Shown one piece after another: positions 22,454 to 31,252 of a DNA stretch of 37,129 nt. The notes under the pieces were generated by a model, which did no database searches, had not been told where the DNA came from, and worked only from the letters and a program-made list of their open reading frames with translations. Source of the stretch: Geosporobacter subterraneus DSM 17957 (GTDB taxonomy: Bacteria > Bacillota > Clostridia > Peptostreptococcales > Thermotaleaceae); contig NZ_FQZV01000038.1 of assembly GCF_900142145.1 (NCBI RefSeq), forward strand, positions 1-37,129, in the 5' to 3' direction. Position 1 is the stretch's first letter. Every line of letters starts with the position of its first letter. A program made the position numbers and the translations under genes.

Positions 22454-23002
22454 CTATAACAGCTTAGCGATAAAATCCTTTGAGGGCGAGGCAATGACCA
22501 CTGCACTGATGATGCCGCCATTATCCTTTAGGTTGTTCTCACAAGCCTTCACCGCTGATTGAACTGCGGAAACTTCTCCGGTGATAATGGTAAACCCTTT
22601 ACCCCCTAAGCCTCTGGCGATCCTTATTTCCAACAGTTCTACATTAGAGGTTTTTACAGCCATATCCCCAACTAAAATTGAGGTCACCGCAGACATGGTT
22701 TCTATAATTCCTAAGGATGCAATCTTCTCCGGATTAGAAGTGGCTGTAATAGCAGGAAATACCTTCTCGTTCACATTTGGGATCAGGTAGTCGTCCACTG
22801 TGAAAATATCTCCTACAGTTTTTCCTACTTCAACTGCATTTTTTACTGCCCCTACATTTCCTGTAATAATTACTACATACTTTCCCGGACATATGGGGGT
22901 AGCGAGAAGCAGTTCTGCATCGGCGGCTTTGAGCATCTCATCGGCAGCTTCCATACCCTTTGCAATGCTTTTGAATTCTAATAGTCCTATTGCTTTCTTC
23001 AT
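22454..23002 (-). CDS. pduT: Microcompartment shell protein with tandem BMC domains (PduT)
   Basis: A 182-residue BMC-T shell protein made of two BMC domains (about 1-90 and 95-182), forming trimers. It aligns with Salmonella PduT from the first residue: KKAIGLLEFKSIAKGMEAADEM, then Cys38 in TPICPGKY, the ligand that places a [4Fe-4S] cluster in the central pore. This suggests electron transfer across the shell, probably with PduS, whose gene lies two genes upstream. The ATG at 23002 matches the family start and has GGTGA before it. Last gene of the operon. Confidence 0.9.
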   Translation of the reverse strand: MKKAIGLLEFKSIAKGMEAADEMLKAADAELLLATPICPGKYVVIITGNVGAVKNAVEVGKTVGDIFTVDDYLIPNVNEKVFPAITATSNPEKIASLGIIETMSAVTSILVGDMAVKTSNVELLEIRIARGLGGKGFTIITGEVSAVQSAVKACENNLKDNGGIISAVVIASPSKDFIAKLL

Positions 23003-23046
23003 TGTTATCACCACTTTCTATTCGGTGCTGGTTAATTATTTCGCTG

Positions 23047-23916
23047 TTAGAAAAGAAGTACGATAAAGGTGCTGATAAATATAGCCATAGCCGGCGGATC
23101 TATGTGGGTATCCCCATAGGTATTGAAGATATTGCCTGTCAACTCACAGAGAATAGCCGAAACTACTGCAAATACGGCACCTAAGATTATGCTTCCTGTC
23201 TGCATTGCAGCAACGCCGGCAATGAGAGTAATGTGATGGGTAACAGGAAAATCCTTTAATCCGATCAATACTAAAATCAGTGAAGCTGCACTAAATCCAA
23301 ATCCAAGCACAGGATTTTGAATGTCCAACACTACCTTTGAAAACACCAGACCTAATCCGAAAGCCATCAAAATGTTGAAGGCAAGATTCTTTGCATCCAG
23401 ATAGACCTTTTTGGCTGGTTCTGCAGCAGCTGCAATTTCATCAGATGCACCAGATACAGGACTGAGCTTTCCAAATACCCCTAAAGAGCCAAAAGCCAAT
23501 CTGGCAATCAATCCCGATGTAAATACGGAGAGGGCCACAGTATCTGTAGGTATTGCCAGGATAGTACCATATAAATAATTCAACAAAAGACCGATTACTC
23601 CAAATATACCGCCTACCATTAGTACGCTTAAGTCTTTTGTACTGTTGAGTGGTGTTACGATATCCTTGCCATTATCAAGATTTTTTCTCTTGAGTCCTGC
23701 AAATGCTGCTGCTGCAACACCGCCGCCGAAAGCAACGTGCGGGCCAAACATTGGGCCAAAGGCTACCAGACCGGTAATGTCAACAGTACCGCCACTGGCT
23801 GCAACTGCAATACCGGCTAACACTAGAAAACCTGTAAAAATGAAGGATTGCAATGCTCCAATCGTAGCACCGAATAAGCCCCCACCAAATGCTGCTAAAA
23901 TCAATTCTAAGCTCAT
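23047..23916 (-). CDS. Multi-pass membrane protein in the pdu operon, family not recognised
   Basis: A 289-residue very hydrophobic protein with roughly eight or nine membrane segments rich in G, A and S (LILAAFGGGLFGATIGALQS; FGGGVAAAAFAGL; LMVGGIFGVIGLLLNYLYG; LIAGVAAMQTGSIILGAVFA; MAIFISTFIVLLF). One longer polar loop lies around residues 75-95 and another around 150-170. It is neither PduF (aquaporin family, two NPA motifs) nor a known MFS or APC carrier. Lying between pduS and pduT in the same operon, it may carry the diol, the acid product or a cobalamin-related compound; this is inference from position. The end (NTYGDTHIDPPAMAIFI) contains a conserved-looking acidic/His patch. Confidence 0.65.
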   Translation of the reverse strand: MSLELILAAFGGGLFGATIGALQSFIFTGFLVLAGIAVAASGGTVDITGLVAFGPMFGPHVAFGGGVAAAAFAGLKRKNLDNGKDIVTPLNSTKDLSVLMVGGIFGVIGLLLNYLYGTILAIPTDTVALSVFTSGLIARLAFGSLGVFGKLSPVSGASDEIAAAAEPAKKVYLDAKNLAFNILMAFGLGLVFSKVVLDIQNPVLGFGFSAASLILVLIGLKDFPVTHHITLIAGVAAMQTGSIILGAVFAVVSAILCELTGNIFNTYGDTHIDPPAMAIFISTFIVLLF

Positions 23917-23940
23917 ATTTATCCTCCTTATATTTTTTAT

Positions 23941-25272
23941 TTAACCCCGACGGATCACTATTTTATCTGTGTTGAGGGTTTCAACCACGCCATCTATCGT
24001 TGCATGAATCTTGGCACCCAGCTTACCCTCCGGCAGATCAGCAATCAGTTGTCCTTTTCTCACTGAATCTCCTTTTTGAACCGTTGGTGTTGCCGGTGCT
24101 CCGATATGCTGTTTCAGCAGAATGCTTACCCTATTTGCTTCCACAGGAGCAGTCTCCTCCAGAGGTGCATCCACATCATATTGGTTTAGTCCCAGCTTTG
24201 AAACCAGCTTTTTTACCGGAAACTTCTTGTATTCTCTAAAAGGATGGGTCTTTTGCGGTCTTTTATTATTTGGGTTTCTAATACCTGCCTTCCCTAATTC
24301 TCCCTTCAAAAACCTATGAAGCTTCCATGGCTGAAGGTCCATCACACAGGCATACTCGCACAAAGCACACTCACAGCATAGAAAGGCTTCCGCTGCCTTT
24401 GTTTCAGTACTGCAGGTACTGTTATAGCTCGCCAGTCGCATGAGTCTGTCAGGATTCAAAGTATGACCTAACAGATTTCGAGGACAGACTTCTGTACATA
24501 GGGAACAGTGCATACATGAGGTTCTGGCATTCCGAAGCATACTTTGGATATCCCTAGATTTAGATTTTAATAGAGAATGCTCTTCCGGCAGTAGGATCAA
24601 GCCTTTTGTGGTTTTGGTAATTGGCCCATGAAGATCATTGATTACCTTTCCCATCATGGGGCCGCCATCGATGACTTGATAGCTTTCTACTGTCGGTCCC
24701 CCTGCAAGGGCAATGGCTTCTAAGATGCTGATTCCGATAGGCGCCTTGATGGTCTTTGGATTCTTTACTGCCCCTGTTATGGTCAAGTATTTTTCTGTGA
24801 CAGGCTTTCCTGCCAAAGCTTCGTACAGATTCAACAGGGTTTCTACATTGATTACAATTACACCTACATCTAGTGGAATGCCGCCCTCCGGTACGATTCG
24901 GTTAAAAACCTCATAGACGGTAACCTGCTCATCTCCCGCCGGATAAAAATTATCCAGGGGAAGTATTGCAAGCTTCTCATAGGCTCCTATTTGGACATTC
25001 AGCTGCTTTATCGCATCCTTATATTTGCCTTTTAGCGCAATAACACCTTTTTGGGCAGAAGTGCTCAGGACAAGCAGGTTAAGTGCTTCCAGCACTTCCT
25101 TAGTCTTCACTGCCAACAGCTGCTGGTCCACTCTCAGCAAGGGTTCACATTCCGCTCCATTTACAAGTATATAATCAACCTTTGCATTGATTTTTACATG
25201 TGTTGGAAAACCCGCTCCGCCAGCACCGACAACACCTGCTTCTCTAGCTATGCTTACAAGATCTTTGTCCAT
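23941..25272 (-). CDS. pduS: PduS, RnfC-like flavin/Fe-S protein (cobalamin reductase)
   Basis: A 443-residue protein of the RnfC/NqrF-like group. Residues 10-40 (GAGGAGFPTHVKINAKVDYILVNGAECEP) and the SLBB/FMN part are typical. Two 4Fe-4S motifs follow: CMHCSLCTEVCPRN and CCECALCEYACVMDLQPW. The C-terminal domain (GAPATPTVQKGDSVRKGQLIA, biotinyl-lipoyl-like) closes it. PduS reduces cob(III)alamin to cob(II)alamin/cob(I)alamin for the adenosyltransferase PduO and contacts PduT. It sits between pduP and the membrane protein gene. Confidence 0.92.
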   Translation of the reverse strand: MDKDLVSIAREAGVVGAGGAGFPTHVKINAKVDYILVNGAECEPLLRVDQQLLAVKTKEVLEALNLLVLSTSAQKGVIALKGKYKDAIKQLNVQIGAYEKLAILPLDNFYPAGDEQVTVYEVFNRIVPEGGIPLDVGVIVINVETLLNLYEALAGKPVTEKYLTITGAVKNPKTIKAPIGISILEAIALAGGPTVESYQVIDGGPMMGKVINDLHGPITKTTKGLILLPEEHSLLKSKSRDIQSMLRNARTSCMHCSLCTEVCPRNLLGHTLNPDRLMRLASYNSTCSTETKAAEAFLCCECALCEYACVMDLQPWKLHRFLKGELGKAGIRNPNNKRPQKTHPFREYKKFPVKKLVSKLGLNQYDVDAPLEETAPVEANRVSILLKQHIGAPATPTVQKGDSVRKGQLIADLPEGKLGAKIHATIDGVVETLNTDKIVIRRG

Positions 25273-25287
25273 TTTATCACCTCAAAT

Positions 25288-26679
25288 CTATCTGATAGAG
25301 AATCCGTCCACTAGTACACATCTTCTTGACCGTGTAAATGACTTTGCAGTAGTCAATCCTTCTCCTGTGGGTCCAGCGATGGTAAAAGTGGAATACCCCT
25401 CTCCACCAACCCCAATTCCTGCATAGGATGGACCATTTTTTACGAATATGGTTGTTTGTATTTCTTTAGCCATTTTGCTTAGATTGTCAATATTCTTTGA
25501 ATGTATAATCGCCGTATGCCGATAGCCATGCTCTACTTCAACGGCCAGTTCAATGGCTTCGTCGATATCCTTAACCCTTACAATCGGAAGAATAGGCATC
25601 ATGAGTTCTTCCTGAACAAAGGGATGATCTTTGTTGGTTTCTAATATGATGGCTCTAACTTCAGGATCACAGTCTACTCCAATCATTTTTAATATGAAGT
25701 CTGCATTTTTTCCTACCAGATCTCTGTTGAGGTGACCTTTTTCATTGAAAACTATTTTTTCAAGCTTTTGAATTAAGCTTTCATCGGTTATGAGATATGC
25801 ATTGTGCTTTTTCATGTTAAAGATAAGATAATCAGCCACTGTATCTACGACAATAACTTCCTTTTCTGCAACACAGGGTAGATTATTGTCAAAGCTGCAC
25901 CCGTCAATGATGTCTTTTGCTGCCTTTTCAATATCGGCTGTCTCATCTACCACAGCAGGCGGATTTCCGGCACCGGCACCAATGGCTTTCTTTCCACTGG
26001 ATAGTACTGTTTTTACAACATCGGGACCACCCGTAGCCACCAGCATTTTTATTTTCTTATGCTGCATCATGATGTTGGCACTTTCAATGGTTGGTTCCTT
26101 AATGGCTGTAATAAGGTTTGCAGGTCCTCCCGCCTCAATAATGGCTTGGTTCAGCACCTCAATCGCTTTACGGGAAGTATTTTTTGCTCTTGGATGAGGC
26201 GCGAATACTACTGCATTGCCCGCTGCAATCATTCCGATGGCATTGCAAATTACCGTTTCCGTAGGATTGGTTGTGGGCGTGATGGCCCCTATAACCCCAT
26301 AAGGGGATAATTCAAACAGGGTCAAGCCATGATCTCCGGAAACCGCATCGGGTTTTAAATCCTCTATACCCGGTGTTTTGTCAATAGCCACAGTATTTTT
26401 CATCACCTTATGCTCATATCTTCCCATGCCTGTTTCTTCTACGGCCATTTTAGAAAACAGTTCTATGTTTTTACGTGCAGCCGCTCGCATGGCAGCAATG
26501 AACTTCCCTCTGCATTCTAAACTATATTTTACAAGTTCTTTTTGTGCAGCCCAGGCTGCTTCTATGGCTTCTTCCATATGATCGAATATCCCATAAGCTG
26601 GAGCGGATGCTTCGTCCTTTAGCGCCATTTCTGTCATTATCTTTTTTACAATCATTTCTATCTGGTTTGCTTCAATCAT
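25288..26679 (-). CDS. pduP: CoA-acylating propionaldehyde dehydrogenase
   Basis: A 463-residue aldehyde dehydrogenase turning propionaldehyde (or another short aldehyde) plus CoA into acyl-CoA with NAD+. The catalytic Cys269 lies in CSFDNNLPCVAEK, and GAITPTTNPTETV, VATGGPDVV and GAGAGNPPAVVD form the NAD/CoA site. Residues 3-18 (EANQIEMIVKKIMTEM) form the amphipathic helix that directs PduP into the shell lumen in Salmonella. It begins two bases after the stop of pduO. Length and motifs are those of a complete enzyme. Confidence 0.95.
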   Translation of the reverse strand: MIEANQIEMIVKKIMTEMALKDEASAPAYGIFDHMEEAIEAAWAAQKELVKYSLECRGKFIAAMRAAARKNIELFSKMAVEETGMGRYEHKVMKNTVAIDKTPGIEDLKPDAVSGDHGLTLFELSPYGVIGAITPTTNPTETVICNAIGMIAAGNAVVFAPHPRAKNTSRKAIEVLNQAIIEAGGPANLITAIKEPTIESANIMMQHKKIKMLVATGGPDVVKTVLSSGKKAIGAGAGNPPAVVDETADIEKAAKDIIDGCSFDNNLPCVAEKEVIVVDTVADYLIFNMKKHNAYLITDESLIQKLEKIVFNEKGHLNRDLVGKNADFILKMIGVDCDPEVRAIILETNKDHPFVQEELMMPILPIVRVKDIDEAIELAVEVEHGYRHTAIIHSKNIDNLSKMAKEIQTTIFVKNGPSYAGIGVGGEGYSTFTIAGPTGEGLTTAKSFTRSRRCVLVDGFSIR

Positions 26680-26681
26680 GT

Positions 26682-27671
26682 CTAATCTCTCCTTTCCAGT
26701 TCAAATACCTTGAGGACATGGGATGCAATAATCATATCCTCATCAACCGTTCCTCCGCTGACGCCAATCCCACCAAGGATACTTTGATTTGCTTTCAGTG
26801 GGTAACCCCCTCCAAAGGTAACAATCCTATTATCATTTGTCCATTGGAGCCCGTATAGTACAGCTCCCGGCTGCACCAAGGGACCTACTTCATGGGTAGG
26901 GATTCTGACAGCTGCAGCGGTATATGCCTTGTTGATAGCAATATCAATACTCACCAGCAAAGAGTTATCCATTCTATGGAGCAGGATTAAGTTTCCACTG
27001 GCATCTACTACTGAAAATACAATAGGTATGCCAATTTCTTCTGCCTTTTTTTCTGCAGCACCTGCCATTTTCTTTGCAAGCTCAAGGTTTAAATAACTCT
27101 TACTCTGTCCTTGATTCAATTTAATCAACACCCTATTCTTTACTTCCTGAATGAAAGCACACCGTTCTTCTTCTCTTGCCAGCATAAACAATGTATCAGA
27201 TAGTCGATTCATGTATTTTAAAATCTCCTGGCGAACAGGTTCGCTGCGATTTAAGCTTACGGTTTGTCTTTCAGCTCTTCGGATAATCGTTCTTGCTACA
27301 TGCAGGAGGGAAGATGCCGTGGTCTTGCCAGGTATCAGGAATTCCTTCAATGGTCCGTTGATTTCTGTATATCGGTCTATGATTTCTTCCAAGTACCGGA
27401 TATCTTCTGGGCTGACCCTATCCTTAAGGCTGCTTCTTCCTTTGGGATCTGAAGCTAGTTCTGCTCCTAGCACAAAAAGTCTTTTTTGAATTCCCCTCAG
27501 GATTTCTTTTATCTCATCGCAGCCGGTCATTGAATAAGCTGCACCTATCATTGCATTGGCTTCATCAATGGTGCCATAGCAGGATACCTTAATGTCATCC
27601 TTTGGGATTCTGCTGCCGCCTAATAATCCTGTCTCACCGGCATCACCGGCTTTTGTATATATACTGCTCAT
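26682..27671 (-). CDS. pduO: ATP:cob(I)alamin adenosyltransferase with C-terminal HbpS-like domain
   Basis: A 329-residue two-domain protein. Residues 1-175 are the PduO adenosyltransferase: YTKAGDAGETGLLGGSRIPK is the nucleotide-binding N-terminus and RTIIRRAERQTVSL the substrate region. Residues from about 190 form the DUF336/HbpS-like domain (ELAKKMAGAAEKKAEEIGIP, FGGGYPL and GGIGVSGGTVDEDM). It makes adenosylcobalamin, the cofactor of PduCDE. The full two-domain form, as in Salmonella, supports a diol-type rather than an ethanolamine-type compartment. Confidence 0.93.
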   Translation of the reverse strand: MSSIYTKAGDAGETGLLGGSRIPKDDIKVSCYGTIDEANAMIGAAYSMTGCDEIKEILRGIQKRLFVLGAELASDPKGRSSLKDRVSPEDIRYLEEIIDRYTEINGPLKEFLIPGKTTASSLLHVARTIIRRAERQTVSLNRSEPVRQEILKYMNRLSDTLFMLAREEERCAFIQEVKNRVLIKLNQGQSKSYLNLELAKKMAGAAEKKAEEIGIPIVFSVVDASGNLILLHRMDNSLLVSIDIAINKAYTAAAVRIPTHEVGPLVQPGAVLYGLQWTNDNRIVTFGGGYPLKANQSILGGIGVSGGTVDEDMIIASHVLKVFELERRD

Positions 27672-27684
27672 TCGATCACTTCCT

Positions 27685-27954
27685 CTACCCGTTAACTTCC
27701 ATACTATCTACAATCCCTATAATCGCTGCATCTACAGGTGATTTTTCTTTTCCGGAAACAACTCTGGCAGAGCTGCCCTTAGAAACAATTACGATTTCCC
27801 CTACCCCTGCACCTACAGAGTCGATGGCTACCTCTTCATTTCCTATGGATTCATATTTGCCATTGATAGGCTGTACAATTAATATCTTCGAACCTATCAA
27901 GGCTTCATCTTTTCGTGTAGCAATAACATTGCCCACGATCTTGGCCAAATACAT
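27685..27954 (-). CDS. pduN: Microcompartment vertex protein (BMC-P; PduN/EutN/CcmL family)
   Basis: An 89-residue protein forming the pentamers that close the shell corners. MYLAKIVGNVIATRKDEAL is the typical N-terminus, followed by KILIVQPI, the DSVGAGVGEIVIVSKGSSAR core and AAIIGIVDSM near the end. Length is normal. It lies 13 bases ahead of pduO. Confidence 0.92.
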   Translation of the reverse strand: MYLAKIVGNVIATRKDEALIGSKILIVQPINGKYESIGNEEVAIDSVGAGVGEIVIVSKGSSARVVSGKEKSPVDAAIIGIVDSMEVNG

Positions 27955-27975
27955 ATAAACACCTCTTTTAGTCGA

Positions 27976-28755
27976 TTATTGAAGGACGATCTTTACGCTT
28001 AAGTCTTTCGCAGCATCCTTTGCATAGGCTGTAACGATTGCATTTTTCGATATAAGCAGGGTTTTACTGCCGCTGGAAGCGTTCACCACATCCGCCCGGG
28101 AAATCACTTTCTTATTGGATGCATCATGGGGAATGCCTTCACTGACATGTGTTTCCTTTTTTCCGCCGGTGCTTCCGTTTCCCAGAACCTTGTCATATAG
28201 ACTGGAGGCTTCTGTTAACTGTATACCATAGGATTTCAGCATTTCCATATATGCTGCTAACTTTTCCAGGTACAGGGTATTGACTTTTTTCTTGCTATAG
28301 CCGTATTTTTCAAGGCAAGCAGGATCACAGCCATTTACTGCTGCTACCATCGGTGTCCCCCGAAGGAGTCCCTGGGACAGCATCCTAGTAATGGGCGTAT
28401 CTGCAATCCCTAAGGCAACTTTTACAGCAGTATTTTGTGTGAGGGTAGGCAGTATGATCACATCAACATAACTGCAGCATGTATCCCAACCGCTAATCTC
28501 ATCCTCAAAGATAATATCATCCAGGTTTAATGCTTTCCTCACAGACTCCGCCTTTAAGGTTCTCTGAGCACCGCGGGAAAACAGCACCTTGATCTGCCAC
28601 CCCTCATCCTTCAGCCTTGCAATCTCACGGAGTCCTTCTTCAAAACCTGCTGTGGCACCTGTAAAGACGACTAGGGCAGCTTTGGGGAGACTTTGCAATC
28701 TTCTTACGACTTCCTCGACGATCATGCTGATCCATAAATTAGCGTCCAAATCCAT
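27976..28755 (-). CDS. Flavoprotein (PF02441-like) of the microcompartment operon, probably encapsulated
   Basis: A 259-residue protein with a flavoprotein/HFCD-type fold in residues about 20-200: ALVVFTGATAGFEEGLREIA, IKVLFSRGAQRTL, VDVIILPTLTQNTAVKVALGIAD and GTPMVAAVNGCDP. The first 15-20 residues (ANLWISMIVEEVVRRLQSL) form an amphipathic helix like PduP and PduD encapsulation peptides. A final 50-residue segment (NKKVISRADVVNA, AIVTAYAKDAAKDLSVKIV) resembles the C-terminal part of other BMC-associated proteins but is not assigned. No such gene exists in the Salmonella pdu operon, although flavoproteins of this family are known in other microcompartment loci. Start at ATG 28755 follows eutJ by 4 bases; a TTG at 28782 and a GTG at 28758 are alternatives. 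Confidence 0.68.
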   Translation of the reverse strand: MDLDANLWISMIVEEVVRRLQSLPKAALVVFTGATAGFEEGLREIARLKDEGWQIKVLFSRGAQRTLKAESVRKALNLDDIIFEDEISGWDTCCSYVDVIILPTLTQNTAVKVALGIADTPITRMLSQGLLRGTPMVAAVNGCDPACLEKYGYSKKKVNTLYLEKLAAYMEMLKSYGIQLTEASSLYDKVLGNGSTGGKKETHVSEGIPHDASNKKVISRADVVNASSGSKTLLISKNAIVTAYAKDAAKDLSVKIVLQ

Positions 28756-28759
28756 CACC

Positions 28760-29581
28760 TCATCGTGTACTGTGCATTGCAATTCCTAAAGGTGTAACCA
28801 AAAGGGGTTTATGGGGCTTGATGGTTTCTATCCCTATTTCTTTTGCAAACACACTTTCAAACTCATCAAAACAGCAGGCGCCGCCAACTACATAGATCTT
28901 ATCTACTGAGTAACCTGCAATATGGTTTTTTACGATTGTAGCCATTTTTTCCACAACCGGTTTGATAATCGTAAATACATTCCGATGATCCTCCGTCCTC
29001 TTCTTTAACCTTTCTGCTTCTTCGAAGGTGGTCTTGTAAAAGCCGGCCAGCACTAAACTCATATGAGTACCACCGGTAGGCTCATCAGCAGTATAAATGA
29101 CTTTTCCCTCCTTTAGAATACTCACTCCCGTTGTTCCTCCCCCTACATCTACCACAGCACCCTCTTGTATTCCTAAGAAGATAGCAGCAGCGGTGGGCTC
29201 ATCTACCACATGGGTTACGTTCATATCTGCAGATTCTACTACATTTATTATCCCCTTTACATTGCCGCCCAAAGTTCCTGGCGGTATGGCAGTGGCTGCC
29301 TCTGTTAATCTTACTTCAAGAATTTGTTCCACCTGTTCTTTCAAATCTTTCACGATTCTAACGGCACCTACATAATCTACCACTAATCCATCTTTTACAA
29401 CAGAGGCGCCATAGGTGGCACCCGCAACAGGATTGCCCTCCTGATCTACTACAGATAGTACAATATTAGCTGTACCAAGATCTACGCCTACCTTTAACTC
29501 CCCTGAATAAGGGTTAAAGGTTTTTTCCTCAATTAATCTAGAAAACTCTGCAATTTTTGCATTTGCCGCGGTCAGATCCAT
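28760..29581 (-). CDS. eutJ: EutJ-like chaperone of the actin/Hsp70 fold
   Basis: A 273-residue protein of the EutJ family, which has the actin/Hsp70-type ATPase fold. GVDLGTANIVLSVV is the phosphate-1 loop, VVDEPTAAAIFL, GAVVDVGGGTTGVSIL the phosphate-2 loop, and YVVGGACCFDEF the adenosine motif. EutJ is thought to act as a chaperone for microcompartment enzymes, without firm biochemistry. In Salmonella it belongs to the ethanolamine operon, but Firmicute pdu operons often carry it. It starts 5 bases after pduL ends. Confidence 0.85.
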   Translation of the reverse strand: MDLTAANAKIAEFSRLIEEKTFNPYSGELKVGVDLGTANIVLSVVDQEGNPVAGATYGASVVKDGLVVDYVGAVRIVKDLKEQVEQILEVRLTEAATAIPPGTLGGNVKGIINVVESADMNVTHVVDEPTAAAIFLGIQEGAVVDVGGGTTGVSILKEGKVIYTADEPTGGTHMSLVLAGFYKTTFEEAERLKKRTEDHRNVFTIIKPVVEKMATIVKNHIAGYSVDKIYVVGGACCFDEFESVFAKEIGIETIKPHKPLLVTPLGIAMHSTR

Positions 29582-29586
29582 ATCTG

Positions 29587-30234
29587 TTACTCCCTGTTTT
29601 TTATGATTTTTACGGTATCACCATTTTTTAAGCCGCTAGCATTTGCTTCATCGGTATCTACATGCATTTCTAAAACAAACTGGTCGGATACTCTCACTAA
29701 AACATTACTAAAGATCGTTTTGCGTATTCCTTCACAGACTACATCCACAAAGTCCTTATCCTTTATGCCCTGTCGCTGCGCAAATTCGGGGGGCATGTGT
29801 ATATGCCTTAAGGCAGCAATTGCACCGTAGCCTTTCTTAACGCTTCCTTTTGGCCCTTCGATGATGATGCCGGCGGTTCCCTGCAGCTTTCCGGACTCAC
29901 GAATTTCAAGATTGATTCCTAGCTTGAAGCCATCAGTCAATGCCAGCTCCAGCTGAGTTTCATTTCTAACCGGTCCTAGGATTCTAACTTTGTCAAATTC
30001 TCCTTTAGGTCCGATGATTTTCACAGTCTCTTTTGCAGAATACTGTCCCGGCTGCTTCAAGTCGTTCAACTTTGTTAACGCATATCCCGGACCATAAAGG
30101 ATATCCAAATCTTCCCTACTGATATGAATGTGTCGATTAGACACACCTACTGGTATATCATCATTGCATGCTTCCAGTCTTTTGCAGATTTCTTCTACAA
30201 TTTGCTTGATAAGAGCCGGATCTATAGGATTCAT
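29587..30234 (-). CDS. pduL: Phosphotransacylase PduL
   Basis: A 215-residue enzyme converting propionyl-CoA to propionyl phosphate inside the shell and recycling CoA for PduP. Two halves each bring zinc ligands: VGVSNRHIHIS (about 30-40) and RHIHMPPEFAQ (about 135). Residues 1-22 (NPIDPALIKQIVEEICKRLE) form the encapsulation helix. The ATG at 30234 is chosen since AAGGGAG lies 7 bases upstream; the in-frame TTG at 30252 has none. Confidence 0.94.
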   Translation of the reverse strand: MNPIDPALIKQIVEEICKRLEACNDDIPVGVSNRHIHISREDLDILYGPGYALTKLNDLKQPGQYSAKETVKIIGPKGEFDKVRILGPVRNETQLELALTDGFKLGINLEIRESGKLQGTAGIIIEGPKGSVKKGYGAIAALRHIHMPPEFAQRQGIKDKDFVDVVCEGIRKTIFSNVLVRVSDQFVLEMHVDTDEANASGLKNGDTVKIIKNRE

Positions 30235-30284
30235 TTCAAAGCTCCCTTCCAAGTGATCTTCATCATTGATCTATATCTGAACCA

Positions 30285-30566
30285 CTATTCTGATTTGATC
30301 TTTGGCAGTATCTTTTCAGTATCTGAGTGTGGCCTTGGTATGACATGAACAGATACCAAATCTCCAACCTTTTCTGCTGCAGCTGCTCCGGCATCTGTAG
30401 CTGCCTTCACCGCACCTACATCGCCTCTTACCATAACCGTAATAAGACCTGACCCTATTTTTTCATAGCCCAGCAGTGCAACATTAGCTGATTTGGTCAT
30501 GGCATCGGCAGCTTCAATAGCTCCCACTAAGCCCTTTGTTTCAATCATTCCTAATGCTTCTCCCAT
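30285..30566 (-). CDS. Hexameric shell protein (PduA/PduJ type)
   Basis: A 93-residue BMC-H protein, nearly identical in design to Salmonella Pdu[21 protein letters not shown], the pore loop YEKIGSGL with Ser39 lining the pore, [22 protein letters not shown], and [15 protein letters not shown]. The small polar pore favours diol entry and holds back aldehyde. It is the only plain BMC-H gene in the window; others could lie beyond the right edge. PduA and PduJ cannot be told apart from sequence alone. Confidence 0.92.
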   Translation of the reverse strand: MGEALGMIETKGLVGAIEAADAMTKSANVALLGYEKIGSGLITVMVRGDVGAVKAATDAGAAAAEKVGDLVSVHVIPRPHSDTEKILPKIKSE

Positions 30567-30577
30567 GATTTAACCTC

Positions 30578-31219
30578 CTACTTTTTCTTTCCGCTGTTGT
30601 AATGTAAACAAATACTTCTGATATCTCCTTTTCTTCGGATGCATTCCGGATCATGACATAGGTTACAGGTTGCTTTGCGAGAAGATGTGGTTAGTGATTC
30701 TTTTTCTCCAGCAGCCTCCAGAGCCTCCGCCGCTGCCGGAATTAACACTTCTTCCCTGTCCTCAATCTCATCCTCTATTAATGCATCCTCTTGAATAACT
30801 GCATCTATTCCTTCATTTGGACTTTTTTTTTCCTCTTCTGGACTGTCCTGTTCTTCTTCCGCCATTTCTTCTTCAACAACATCTGCCGCAGATTCCGCTT
30901 TTACTTCTTTTTTTACTTTTTCTTTTTCTAACCCAACCGTTTCTTTGCTGTATATTAAAGCCTCAATCTCGCTGTGTGGTCTTGGAATGATTTGCTTACT
31001 GTATACTTTGCTGACCTTGCTGGCAGCAATCACGCCTGCCTCTACTGCAGCTTTTACTGCCCCTACATCGCCTGCAAGCTTTACGGTAGCCATTCCGTCT
31101 CCCTTCGTTAATTCATAACCCAGCAGAACTACATTGGCGGATTTTACAGCTGTATCCGCTGCTTCAATAGCTGCTGCCAATCCAACGGTTTCAATAAGTC
31201 CTAAAGCAAGTCTTGACAA
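30578..31219 (-). CDS. pduK: Shell protein PduK-like, BMC domain with acidic linker and Cys-rich tail
   Basis: A 213-residue protein. Residues 1-90 form a BMC-H domain ([50 protein letters not shown]). Residues about 95-185 are a low-complexity linker rich in Glu, with few Pro. The last 30 residues contain CNLCHDPECIRRKGD and RSICLHY, four cysteines fit for a metal or Fe-S site as in PduK. The linker is unusually acidic. It lies 11 bases upstream of the PduA/J gene. The role of the tail is not known. Confidence 0.85.
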   Translation of the reverse strand: MSRLALGLIETVGLAAAIEAADTAVKSANVVLLGYELTKGDGMATVKLAGDVGAVKAAVEAGVIAASKVSKVYSKQIIPRPHSEIEALIYSKETVGLEKEKVKKEVKAESAADVVEEEMAEEEQDSPEEEKKSPNEGIDAVIQEDALIEDEIEDREEVLIPAAAEALEAAGEKESLTTSSRKATCNLCHDPECIRRKGDIRSICLHYNSGKKK

Positions 31220-31252
31220 GCACTACACCTCCTTAGAAAATCATTTTCTCTT

